Source: Sinimarinibacterium sp. NLF-5-8 (GTDB lineage: Bacteria; Pseudomonadota; Gammaproteobacteria; Nevskiales; Nevskiaceae). From it: DNA of 64,000 bases. The notes under the pieces were generated by a model. The model saw only the letters and a program-made list of their open reading frames with translations. It searched no databases and had not been told where the DNA came from. The DNA lies in assembly GCF_010092425.1 (NCBI RefSeq), contig NZ_CP048030.1, forward strand, positions 2,491,501-2,555,500. Direction: 5' to 3'. The translations under genes and the position numbers were made by a program. Below, piece after piece: positions 27,559 to 35,471 of the stretch; position 1 is the stretch's first letter, and every line of letters starts with the position of its first letter.

Positions 27559-28197
27559 ATGACGCCGATGATCGGTGACCAGGTTCCTCGGCGTGGCAAT
27601 GCCGTTTCGCGCGCGCTGGCGCGGTTGCTGATGTGGTTGATGGGCTGGAAGTTTGCCGGTGAGGTGCCCAATCTGCCAAAGATGGTGCTGATCGGGGCAC
27701 CGCATACATCGAACATGGATGGCGTTCTTGGGCTGCTGGCACTCAGTGCGCTGGGCATACAGGGTCGCACGATGATCAAGGACTCGGCGTTCAAGGGGTT
27801 GATGGGTGCGGTATTGCGCTGGTTTGGGGCGATTCCGGTGGATCGCAGCAGCCCCAAGGGGGTGGTGGGACAAACCGTTGATCTGTTCAACCGTGAGTCG
27901 CAGTTTGTTTTGCTGATCGCGCCGGAGGGCACGCGCAGCGGTGCGCCGGAGTGGAAAAAGGGCTTTTATCACGTTGCCAAGGGCGCCGGGGTGCCGGTGG
28001 TGCCGGCAGCGGCGAACTATCAGACCCGGCAGATCATTTTTGGCCGGCCGCTGGTGCCGGGCGATGATCTGGAGGCCGATATGCAAGTGCTTTATGGCTT
28101 TTACGCCCAGCAGGGCTGCCCACGCCATCCGGATCGCTTGTCCAGGCCGTTATGCGAGGCAACCGGGCGGGTGTGGCAAGACCGGCCGCGCGGGTAG
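27559..28197 (+). CDS. 1-acylglycerol-3-phosphate acyltransferase-family protein
   Basis: PlsC-like enzymes transfer acyl chains to lysophospholipids. The 212-residue protein has acyltransferase motif I as APHTSNMDG (a variant of HxxxxD) and motif III PEGTRS, with VPVVPAA as motif IV. The spacing is typical of the short PlsC-like subfamily found next to unrelated genes; substrate could be lysophosphatidate or another lysolipid. It stands alone after a REP-like element. Confidence 0.88.
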   Translation: MTPMIGDQVPRRGNAVSRALARLLMWLMGWKFAGEVPNLPKMVLIGAPHTSNMDGVLGLLALSALGIQGRTMIKDSAFKGLMGAVLRWFGAIPVDRSSPKGVVGQTVDLFNRESQFVLLIAPEGTRSGAPEWKKGFYHVAKGAGVPVVPAAANYQTRQIIFGRPLVPGDDLEADMQVLYGFYAQQGCPRHPDRLSRPLCEATGRVWQDRPRG

Positions 28198-28205
28198 CGC
28201 CCCGC

Positions 28206-29096
28206 TCAATTGGGCTGAAGCAGTTGTCCCCGGGCGATCGGGACGACGTGGCCGCCCAGGTGCAGGGCCACGGTGGCGCCGTCACGCCGTTCGGCGCGCA
28301 CCTGCAGTTCACTGGGGCGGCTGAGCTCCAGCCCTTGCTGGATTGTCCAGTTCAAGGTGCCGTTGAGCATTTTTGATTCGCGCGCCAGGGCGGCGCCCAG
28401 CGCCAGGGCGGCCGAGCCGGTGGCCGGGTCTTCGATGACGCCCAACAGCGGTGCAAACATGCGCGCGCGCAGTTCGCCTTCATAGCCTCGGCAATAAACA
28501 TAGAGCGCCTGCGCCCACTGGCTGCCGAGCTGCTCGCGGCAGGCGGCGATATCCAGGGTAATCGACGACAGAATCTCGGGGGTGCGCACCGGCACCAGCA
28601 AATAAGGCAGCCCACAACTGGCAAAGCGCGCAGATTCGTGTTCGCTGTGCAGATCGTCCGGGTCGAGTCCGAGCAGGGCCGCCAATGTTGTGCGATCGGG
28701 CGCACCGTCGGCAAAGGTGGGCGCTTGGGTGGCGCTCATTTGCGCATAAAAAAGAGCATTTTCGCGCGGTTCGACGTGCACGGGCAGGGTGCTTGCGCCG
28801 AGTTGCAGGGGCAGCGTCTGCGGCGTGCGGGTGTCGCCCGAGACGGCACAGGCCGCGCCCAGGATCGGGTGCCCGGCAAAGGGCAGTTCCCGTGCGGGGG
28901 TGAAGATGCGCAGGCGCGCGCGCGCGTCGGCCTGGGTGGGCGTCTGGATAAAAACGGTTTCGGACAGGTTGAACTCGCGTGCGAGCGACAACAGTTGGCG
29001 GGTGTTGAGGCCATCGGCGCCAAACACCACGGCCAGCGGATTGCCGCTCAAGGGCTGCCGGGTGAAGACATCAAAAATGGCGTAATCCAGGGACAT
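28206..29096 (-). CDS. PhzF-family isomerase
   Basis: The 296-residue protein has the two-domain PhzF/diaminopimelate-epimerase-like fold: start YAIFDVFTRQPLSGNPLAVV, the catalytic glutamate at residue 46 in NLSETVF, and the second-half repeat EDPATGSAALALGAAL. Most members are not involved in phenazine synthesis, and no phz genes are nearby, so it is an isomerase or epimerase of unknown substrate. It converges with the acyltransferase gene at a spacing of 8 bases. Confidence 0.9.
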   Translation of the reverse strand: MSLDYAIFDVFTRQPLSGNPLAVVFGADGLNTRQLLSLAREFNLSETVFIQTPTQADARARLRIFTPARELPFAGHPILGAACAVSGDTRTPQTLPLQLGASTLPVHVEPRENALFYAQMSATQAPTFADGAPDRTTLAALLGLDPDDLHSEHESARFASCGLPYLLVPVRTPEILSSITLDIAACREQLGSQWAQALYVYCRGYEGELRARMFAPLLGVIEDPATGSAALALGAALARESKMLNGTLNWTIQQGLELSRPSELQVRAERRDGATVALHLGGHVVPIARGQLLQPN

Positions 29097-29200
29097 GGCA
29101 ATGCGGCGTTGAATGGTGGTGCACAGACCTTACCGCCAAATCGCACGAAGTGGGCCGATCTTCGCCATACTGCGCAGGTCATGAACGGTTTTGATTGTGT

Positions 29201-30481
29201 ATGTTGACCAATATGCTGGTGGTGGCGTTGTTGATTGTGCTCAATGGCGTGTTTGCGATGTCGGAGCTGGCGGTGGTGTCATCGCGGCGCGCGCGCTTGC
29301 AGGCCATGATGCGGCGGGGGCGTCGCGGCGCACGCACGGCGCTGGAACTGCACGAGCAGCCGGGGCGGTTTTTGAGCACGGTGCAGATCGGCATTACCTT
29401 GGTCGGGGTGTTTGCCGGAGCCTTCAGTGGGGCGACGCTGGCACAGCCGCTGGCCGATTACGTCGTCGGGCTGGGCTGGCCTGCAAGCTCGGCGCACGAT
29501 CTGGCGCTGGCGCTGGTGGTGGCCTGTATCACCTATCTTTCGCTGATCGTCGGCGAGCTGGTGCCCAAGCAGATTGCGCTGCGCAACCCGGAGCGGGTGG
29601 CAACGCTGATGGCGCCGCCGATGCAGATGCTGTCGCGCATTGCCAAGCCGGTGGTGTTGTTGCTGGACTGGTCGAGCCGGATCGCACTCAAGCTGTTCCC
29701 CAATCGCAACGCAGGCGGCGCCAGGATCACCGATGAAGAAATTCACGCGCTGGTGGCCGAGGCCGCATCCACCGGCGTGGTGGAGCCGGAGGAGCGGTCG
29801 ATGATCGCCGGGGTGATGCGCCTGGCCGACCGCAGCATTCGCGCGCTGATGACGCCACGGCAGGATCTGGACTGGATTGATCTGGATGATTCGATTGAAG
29901 ACCAGCTGGCGACGCTGCGCGAGTCGCACCACTCCAAGCTGATTGTTTCGCGCGGGGTGATTGATCAGTTTGTCGGCTTTTTGTCGGTCAAGCGTCTGGT
30001 CGATGCGCAGATTGATGGCGCCACCCACATCATCCCCGCCAGCTACATCGACGAACCGCTGGTGCTGCCCGACAGTCTGGATGCACTGGATGCGATTCCC
30101 AAGCTCAAGCGTTCGGGATTGCATTCGGCGATTGTGGTGGATGAGTTTGGCAGCTTGCAGGGCATCGTCACCGTCACCGATGTGCTGGCGGCGATTGCCG
30201 GTGAGTTTTACGACGATGGCGAACCGGGGCCGGCCACCGTGCAGCGCGCGGATGGCTCGTGGCTGGTGGATGGCGACATGCCCGCCGGGGAGATGGCAGA
30301 GGCTTTGCAGATTGAACTGCCGATGGAGCGTGATTACGAAACCGCCGCAGGGTATGTGCTTTCGCTGCTGGGGCATTTGCCCAAGACCGGCGAGACGCTG
30401 GAGCACGATGGCTGGCTGTATGAAGTGGTCGATATGGATGGTCGCCGCGTGGACAAGTTGCTGATCAAACGGTTGCCCTGA
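29201..30481 (+). CDS. CNNM/CorC-type membrane protein (DUF21-CBS-CorC_HlyC)
   Basis: The 426-residue protein has a DUF21 membrane domain (about residues 1-180; four hydrophobic segments), a pair of CBS domains (from about 200; ALMTPRQDLDWIDL and GIVTVTDVLAAIAG) and a C-terminal CorC_HlyC domain (SWLVDGDMPAGEMAEAL). Family members are linked to magnesium or cobalt efflux and are often annotated as haemolysins; the transport role here is inferred. ATG 29201 is chosen over the TTG two codons up. Confidence 0.9.
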   Translation: MLTNMLVVALLIVLNGVFAMSELAVVSSRRARLQAMMRRGRRGARTALELHEQPGRFLSTVQIGITLVGVFAGAFSGATLAQPLADYVVGLGWPASSAHDLALALVVACITYLSLIVGELVPKQIALRNPERVATLMAPPMQMLSRIAKPVVLLLDWSSRIALKLFPNRNAGGARITDEEIHALVAEAASTGVVEPEERSMIAGVMRLADRSIRALMTPRQDLDWIDLDDSIEDQLATLRESHHSKLIVSRGVIDQFVGFLSVKRLVDAQIDGATHIIPASYIDEPLVLPDSLDALDAIPKLKRSGLHSAIVVDEFGSLQGIVTVTDVLAAIAGEFYDDGEPGPATVQRADGSWLVDGDMPAGEMAEALQIELPMERDYETAAGYVLSLLGHLPKTGETLEHDGWLYEVVDMDGRRVDKLLIKRLP

Positions 30482-30560
30482 ACGGTGGCCGGGGGAACCT
30501 TTGACCGGGTTTGGGCGTCTACGCAAACACCCTTGTGATCCTTGCCCTGCGCTTGACGAC

Positions 30561-31139
30561 ATGCCCGATATGCCTGCCAACGCGATCTATCCGCCGCTGA
30601 CCCGTTACCACCCTGTTGCACAGTTGCTGCACTGGCTTACGGCGCTGCTGATCGTTGCCGCCTTTGGGCTGGGGCTGTACATGGTGGGGCTGAAAATATC
30701 ACCCACCAAACTCAAGCTGTTTTCGTATCACAAATGGATTGGCGTGACGATTTTTGCCGTTGTCGTGCTGCGCCTGATGTGGCGCTGGCACTGTCCGCCG
30801 CCTGCGCCGGTGCCGATGCCGGACTGGCAGCGCCGCGCCGCCGATGTGGGACACAAAATGCTCTACGCCCTGTTGCTGCTGGTGCCGCTGGCGGGCTGGC
30901 TGTCCAGCTCTGCCAAAGGCTTTCAAACGGTTTATTTTGCGGTGTTGCCCATCCCCGATCTGATCGGCAAAAACGCAGAAGCAGGCGAGGCTCTGCAAAC
31001 CCTGCACTGGGCGCTGAACAAAACCCTGCTGCTGCTGGTTTTGGGGCACATCGTGGCGGCGCTCAAACATCAATTCATCGATCGCGACGGCACGTTGCTG
31101 CGCATGTTGCCGGCGCTTTTTACGCGGAGAAACACATGA
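30561..31139 (+). CDS. Cytochrome b561
   Basis: The 192-residue protein has four membrane helices and the haem-ligand histidines of the bacterial b561 family: HPVAQLLHW near the start, SYHKWIG, DVGHKMLYALL and the LHWALNKTLLLLVLGHIVAALKH region. Such proteins move electrons from quinol to periplasmic acceptors, or the reverse. The first ATG (30561) or the one at 30570 may be used. Its stop overlaps the YceI gene by four bases, so the two are translationally coupled. Confidence 0.92.
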   Translation: MPDMPANAIYPPLTRYHPVAQLLHWLTALLIVAAFGLGLYMVGLKISPTKLKLFSYHKWIGVTIFAVVVLRLMWRWHCPPPAPVPMPDWQRRAADVGHKMLYALLLLVPLAGWLSSSAKGFQTVYFAVLPIPDLIGKNAEAGEALQTLHWALNKTLLLLVLGHIVAALKHQFIDRDGTLLRMLPALFTRRNT

Positions 31140-31705
31140 AAAATACCAAGGCTGCGCGCGCGCTCGGCGCTGCGGCAGTGCTTGCGCTGACCACCAGTGC
31201 CTGGGCTGCCCCGCGCGCGCTCGACCCGGCCAAGAGTCAGATTAATTTCAGCATCAAACAAATGGGCGTGGCCGTCAGCGGCCAGTTCAAAAAGTTTGAG
31301 GCGCAAGTCGATCTGGACGAAGCCGCGCCCGAAAACACCGCTGCGCAGGTGACGGTGAGCATTGCCAGCCTCACCACCGGCAACGCCGATGCGGATGAGA
31401 TCGCGCTGGACACACCGTGGCTCGACAGACTCGGTTTTCCCACTGCGCAGTTCAAAAGTACCGCCATCAAGGCGTTGGGCGGCGACCGTTATGAAGCCAG
31501 CGGCACGCTCACCATTCGCGGCAACAGCCGCAACATCCGCGTGCCGATGCAGCTCAAGCCACAAGACGGCGGTGCGGTGGTTGCCAGCGGCGAGTTCACC
31601 CTCGTGCGCACCGACTTTGGCATTGGCGGCGGCGAATGGAACGAAGGCGATCTGGTCGCAGCACAGGTCCCCGTCACGTTCAGCCTGTGGCTGGATGCCC
31701 CCTGA
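31136..31705 (+). CDS. YceI-family periplasmic lipid-binding protein (first copy)
   Basis: YceI proteins are lipocalin-like beta-barrels that bind polyisoprenoids such as quinones in the periplasm. The 189-residue product has a Sec signal peptide ending AWAAP and the family pattern DPAKSQINFSIKQMGVAVSG and FKSTAIKALGGDRYEASGTLTIRG. The ATG lies inside the b561 stop (ATGA overlap). The b561-YceI pair is common and suggests that it supplies or senses a quinone-like lipid for the b561 haem protein. Confidence 0.92.
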   Translation: MKNTKAARALGAAAVLALTTSAWAAPRALDPAKSQINFSIKQMGVAVSGQFKKFEAQVDLDEAAPENTAAQVTVSIASLTTGNADADEIALDTPWLDRLGFPTAQFKSTAIKALGGDRYEASGTLTIRGNSRNIRVPMQLKPQDGGAVVASGEFTLVRTDFGIGGGEWNEGDLVAAQVPVTFSLWLDAP

Positions 31706-31766
31706 TTTTTGATTTTTCACCCACCCATCACCACGGATCAACCCGGATAAAACCACGGATAAAGCC

Positions 31767-32351
31767 ATGAACAAAACCTTGAACAAAACCCTGCTGGCCT
31801 CGGCCCTGACGCTGGCTCTGGGCACGGTTGTCCAACAAGCTGCGGCAGCCGATGTCTACACGCTGGACAATCATCACACCTATGCGATGTTTGAAATCAA
31901 CCACCTTGGGTTTTCCACCCTGCGCGGCGGCTTTACCAAAATTGATGGCGATTTGAACGTGGATTTGGCCGCCAAGACCGGCAGCGTCAACATCACCATC
32001 GACGCCAACTCCCTGCAAACCGCCGTACCGGATTTCACCACCCACCTCAAATCCGCAGATTTTTTTGAAGTGGAGAAGTATCCGACGCTGACCTTCAAAT
32101 CCACCGCGTTCAAGTTTGAAGGCGAGCAGCTCAGCAAGGTGGAAGGCGACCTGACCATGCACGGCGTCACCCAACCGATCACGCTGGACGTGACCGCCTT
32201 CAGATGCGGCGAACATCCGATGAAGAAAAAACCGCATTGCGGTGCGGACGCACAAGCCGTCATCAAGCGCAGTGATTGGGGCATCAGCACCTACGTGCCG
32301 CATGTGGCCGATGAGGTCACGCTCAAGATTGAAATTGAAGCCACCCGCTGA
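31767..32351 (+). CDS. YceI-family periplasmic protein (second copy)
   Basis: The 194-residue paralogue has a signal peptide ending AAAADVY, the classical YceI start YTLDNHHTYAMFEINHLGFS, TFKSTAF and DWGISTYVPHVADEVTL. It is closer to E. coli YceI than the copy 61 bp upstream. Before its ATG lies a short direct repeat of ACCACGGAT. Two different YceI proteins next to b561 suggest distinct ligands or partners. Confidence 0.93.
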   Translation: MNKTLNKTLLASALTLALGTVVQQAAAADVYTLDNHHTYAMFEINHLGFSTLRGGFTKIDGDLNVDLAAKTGSVNITIDANSLQTAVPDFTTHLKSADFFEVEKYPTLTFKSTAFKFEGEQLSKVEGDLTMHGVTQPITLDVTAFRCGEHPMKKKPHCGADAQAVIKRSDWGISTYVPHVADEVTLKIEIEATR

Positions 32352-32498
32352 ACCCGCGCGCGCCCGGCGCGCCTGAGGTTGTCTGCAAATGCTTTTTCAG
32401 CCACAGCCGCCCGCGCGGGTGCTGTGGCTTTTTGCTGGCCTAAAACCGAGTACGCTCAAATGCGCGCGCGCGGTAGAGTCCGCCCATGGAGTGATGCA

Positions 32499-33029
32499 AT
32501 GAATAATGGGATACGCACAACACTGCTGCTGCTGGCGGTGACGCTTTCAAGCCCTGCCAGTTTTGCGCTGGAAGTCGGGCAGAGTGCCCCGGCGGGTTTG
32601 CAGGCCGCATCCGAACAGGGCGAGGCGCTGAGCGTGGATGCCTTTGCCGGACAGGTGGTGTATGTGGATTTTTGGGCGTCGTGGTGCGCGCCGTGCTTGC
32701 AGGCCATGCCGGAATATGAGGCGCTGTACCAGAAGTATCGGGATCAGGGCTTTACCGTGCTGGCGGTGAATGTGGACACCCATCACCGCGCGGCGCTCAA
32801 AACCCTGCAGCGGATCAAGGTCAGCTATCCGGTGGTGTTTGACCCGGATGGCCAATGGCCCGATGCCTATCAGGTCAAGGCCATGCCCAGTGCGTATCTG
32901 ATTGGGCGCGATGGCAGGGTGCAGTGGGTGCAGCCTGGTTTTCGCAGTGCTGAATTGCCGCAGATCGAGGCGGCGATCACCGCCGCAGTGCAGCAGCCCG
33001 GCGCCGCTTCACAGGAGAGAGAACCATGA
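32499..33029 (+). CDS. TlpA-like periplasmic thioredoxin
   Basis: The 176-residue protein has a signal peptide (residues about 1-24, ending SFALE) and a thioredoxin fold with active site WCAPC in DFWASWCAPCLQAMP. A cis-proline segment (VKAMPSAYLIGRDG) follows. TlpA/ResA-type proteins reduce disulfides in the periplasm, often for cytochrome or metal-centre assembly. It overlaps the DUF4266 lipoprotein by four bases and begins a TlpA-DUF4266-DUF3570-ApbE series. Start ATG chosen for the signal peptide. Confidence 0.92.
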   Translation: MNNGIRTTLLLLAVTLSSPASFALEVGQSAPAGLQAASEQGEALSVDAFAGQVVYVDFWASWCAPCLQAMPEYEALYQKYRDQGFTVLAVNVDTHHRAALKTLQRIKVSYPVVFDPDGQWPDAYQVKAMPSAYLIGRDGRVQWVQPGFRSAELPQIEAAITAAVQQPGAASQEREP

Positions 33030-33277
33030 TGTCTGATCGAACCGCGCGCGCGCTGTGGCTTGGCTTGCTGGCCGCAGTAAGCACCGTCGGCGTCAGTGGT
33101 TGCACGGTGTTTGAGGTGCAGCCGGTACAGCCGTGGCAGCGCGGTGATCTGGCGCGCGCGGAAATGGCGCTGGAGGTCGATCCGCTGCTTTCGGGATTTC
33201 GCCAGCATGTCGAAGTAAGCAAGGAAGCCGCGCGCGGGGGCACGGCGCTGGCCGGGGGCGGTTGCGGCTGTAACTGA
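33026..33277 (+). CDS. DUF4266 small lipoprotein
   Basis: The 83-residue product has a lipoprotein signal with lipobox VSGC and the acylated cysteine at residue 26. The DUF4266 core VQPWQRGDLARAEMAL follows. The C-terminus is a flexible Gly-rich tail ending GGCGCN, so two cysteines are spaced CxC at the very end and could bind metal or form disulfides. The function of the family is unknown; it is regularly found beside DUF3570 and ApbE genes. A second ATG follows immediately (MM). Confidence 0.85.
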   Translation: MMSDRTARALWLGLLAAVSTVGVSGCTVFEVQPVQPWQRGDLARAEMALEVDPLLSGFRQHVEVSKEAARGGTALAGGGCGCN

Positions 33278-33324
33278 AGGCCCAGCCAAGGATCACGGCG
33301 CGCGCGCCGTTTGGGGGAGAACAC

Positions 33325-34545
33325 ATGACCACACAGGCCATTGAACAGGCCGGACAGCCCGAAGCCGCCGCCGCGCGCGCGCCGCAGACGGCGCTGGCGG
33401 CGCTGACGGCCGCAGCCCTGGCGCTGCCGGGACTGGCACAGGCACAAATCCAGACCGATTACCTGTATGCGCACTACCGCGAAGGCGATCTGGCCGCTGA
33501 TCAGGTGCAGGCCGGGCAAACGCGCGAGCGTTATCAAATCGACACGCATCAATTCAAGCTGGCGCTGCCGCTGGCCGACGAGCAAGCGATGACCGCCGCC
33601 ATCACCTACGAAACCATGAGCGGTGCCTCGCCGTGGTGGGTGCAGCCCGACATCAACGGCAAGCCGGTGCTGGTGATGAGCCGCGCGAGTATTCGGGAAC
33701 AGCGGGTGGATACGCAGTTCAGCTACCTGCGCGCGCTGGCGGGGATCGACTGGACGGCCACGCTGGGCTATTCCCACGAAAACGACTACGACGCCCTCAG
33801 CGGTGGCCTGCAAGCCGAGTTCACCCCCGAAGGCTCGGCGCTGACGTACAGCGCCGGATTGGGCTACTCCTATGACCGTCTCAACCCCACCGTTGGCGCC
33901 AGCAGCACGGATGTCATCGACAAGGCCGACAAGGACAGCCTGAGCCTGTTTGCCGGCAGCACCTGGACGATCAACCCGCAAACCTTGCTGCAAACCGCCG
34001 TCAGCTATGGCCGCGATCACGGTTATTTGAGCGATCCGTACAAGCGCGCGTACATCGTGGATTTGAGCGATGCCATCCGCGATGCGCGCCCCGGCAAGCG
34101 CAACGGCCTGGCCCTTTCGGCGCGGCTGCGCCACTACCTGCCGACGCTGGCAGCGGCGCTGCATGTGAATTACCGCTATTACGCAGACGACTGGAAAGTC
34201 TCGTCCCACACCCTGGAGCTGGCCTGGCATCAGGTGCTGGCACAAAGCTGGCGGCTGTCGCCCAGCGTGCGTTGGTACAGCCAGTCACAGGCCACGTTTT
34301 ATGCGCCGTATTACCAAAACCTGCGCGCCGATGGCTATGCCAGCAGCGATTACCGGCTGGCGCCGTATGGCGCGGTGACCTTGGGTATTGATCTGCGCAA
34401 AGCCCTGCCGCAGGACTGGGAAGCAGGCGGTGGCGTGCAGTGGTACCAGGCGCGCGCCGATTACGCGCTGGGCAACGTGCGGCTTGCCCATCCCGGTTTG
34501 CTTGAATACTGGCTGCTGAATCTGCGCTTGAGCAAACGCTTCTAG
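33325..34545 (+). CDS. DUF3570 outer-membrane beta-barrel protein with ApbE-like flavinylation motif
   Basis: The 406-residue protein has a signal peptide (long n-region, hydrophobic core about residues 22-38, cleavage after LAQA) and then mostly amphipathic beta-strands ending in an aromatic C-terminus (RLSKRF), typical of outer-membrane barrels. Residues 96-102 read ETMSGAS, which resembles the DxxSGA(T/S) site to which ApbE attaches FMN on RnfG/NqrC, but with Glu for Asp. It is 26 bases upstream of apbE. Family function is unestablished; a flavin-carrying barrel is inferred. Confidence 0.85.
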   Translation: MTTQAIEQAGQPEAAAARAPQTALAALTAAALALPGLAQAQIQTDYLYAHYREGDLAADQVQAGQTRERYQIDTHQFKLALPLADEQAMTAAITYETMSGASPWWVQPDINGKPVLVMSRASIREQRVDTQFSYLRALAGIDWTATLGYSHENDYDALSGGLQAEFTPEGSALTYSAGLGYSYDRLNPTVGASSTDVIDKADKDSLSLFAGSTWTINPQTLLQTAVSYGRDHGYLSDPYKRAYIVDLSDAIRDARPGKRNGLALSARLRHYLPTLAAALHVNYRYYADDWKVSSHTLELAWHQVLAQSWRLSPSVRWYSQSQATFYAPYYQNLRADGYASSDYRLAPYGAVTLGIDLRKALPQDWEAGGGVQWYQARADYALGNVRLAHPGLLEYWLLNLRLSKRF

Positions 34546-34571
34546 GCGCGCGCTTAAAAGTGGGCGGCACC

Positions 34572-35468
34572 ATGCACGTTCATCACTTTCACGGCCTTGG
34601 CGGCCCCTGCGCGCTGCATCTGGATGAAGCCGACGCCGCTTTGCGCGCGCGCGCCATCGCCATTGCCGAGGCCGAAGTCCAGCGCATCGAACACAAATAC
34701 TCGCGCTATCGCGCCGACAGCGTGCTGTCGCACATCAACGCCCAGGCCGGGCGCGGGCGCGCGGTGACGGTGGATGCCGAAACCACGGCACTGCTCAACT
34801 ACGCCGCCACGGCTTATACGCAAAGCGGCGGCCTGTTCGACATCACCTCCGGGGTGCTGCGCCGGGCGTGGGATTTCAAAACCGCACGTGTGCCCACGCA
34901 GGCGCAGATCGACGCACTGTTGCCGCTGGTGGGCTGGTCAAAACTGCGCTGGCAATCGCCGCATCTGCATCTGCCGCTGGCGGGGATGGAATTGGACTTT
35001 GGCGGCTTTGGCAAGGAATACGCGGTGGATCGTGTGGCCGGCTTGCTGTTGGCGGCGGGCGTGCGTCATGCGCTGGTGGATTTTGCCGGTGATTTGCGCG
35101 TGCTCGGCGCGCGCGCCGATCAAACGGCGTGGCCGATCGGCATTCAGCATCCGCGCCAGAGCGGCGCCATTGCCACGCTGCCGATGACCCACGGCGCGCT
35201 GGCCACCAGCGGCGACTATGAACGCGGCTTTGTGCACGAAGGCCAGCGTTACAGCCATCTGCTCAATCCGCAGACCGGCTGGCCGGTGCAGGGGCTGATG
35301 TCGGTGAGCGTGCGCGCCGATCAGTGTCTGGTTGCCGGCACCGCCACCACCTGCGCGCTGCTGATGGGCGCGCGCGGCAAACGCTGGCTGGCCGCGCTGG
35401 GACTGCCGCATTTGTGGGTGGATGCGGCAGGCGCACCCGGCGGCAGCATCGCCGCTGCTGCGACGTAA
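34572..35468 (+). CDS. apbE: ApbE-family FAD:protein FMN transferase, non-secreted variant
   Basis: ApbE transfers FMN from FAD onto a Thr/Ser of target proteins. The 298-residue protein has GGLFDITSGVLRRAWDF, LDFGGFGKEYAVDRVAG, the ATSGDYER segment and YSHLLNPQTGWPV, all ApbE hallmarks. The usual AD-A-x-x-T metal motif near the C-terminus appears as VAGTATT, with Gly for the Asp. No signal peptide or lipobox is present. An upstream GTG (34560) adds only four residues. Position directly after DUF3570 suggests that protein is its substrate. Confidence 0.9.
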   Translation: MHVHHFHGLGGPCALHLDEADAALRARAIAIAEAEVQRIEHKYSRYRADSVLSHINAQAGRGRAVTVDAETTALLNYAATAYTQSGGLFDITSGVLRRAWDFKTARVPTQAQIDALLPLVGWSKLRWQSPHLHLPLAGMELDFGGFGKEYAVDRVAGLLLAAGVRHALVDFAGDLRVLGARADQTAWPIGIQHPRQSGAIATLPMTHGALATSGDYERGFVHEGQRYSHLLNPQTGWPVQGLMSVSVRADQCLVAGTATTCALLMGARGKRWLAALGLPHLWVDAAGAPGGSIAAAAT

Positions 35469-35471
35469 GGC

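Noticed and set aside
29279-30580. 433-codon minus-strand open frame opposite the CorC-type gene
   Set aside because: Shadow of the DUF21-CBS-CorC frame; His/Arg/Gln-rich and without motifs.
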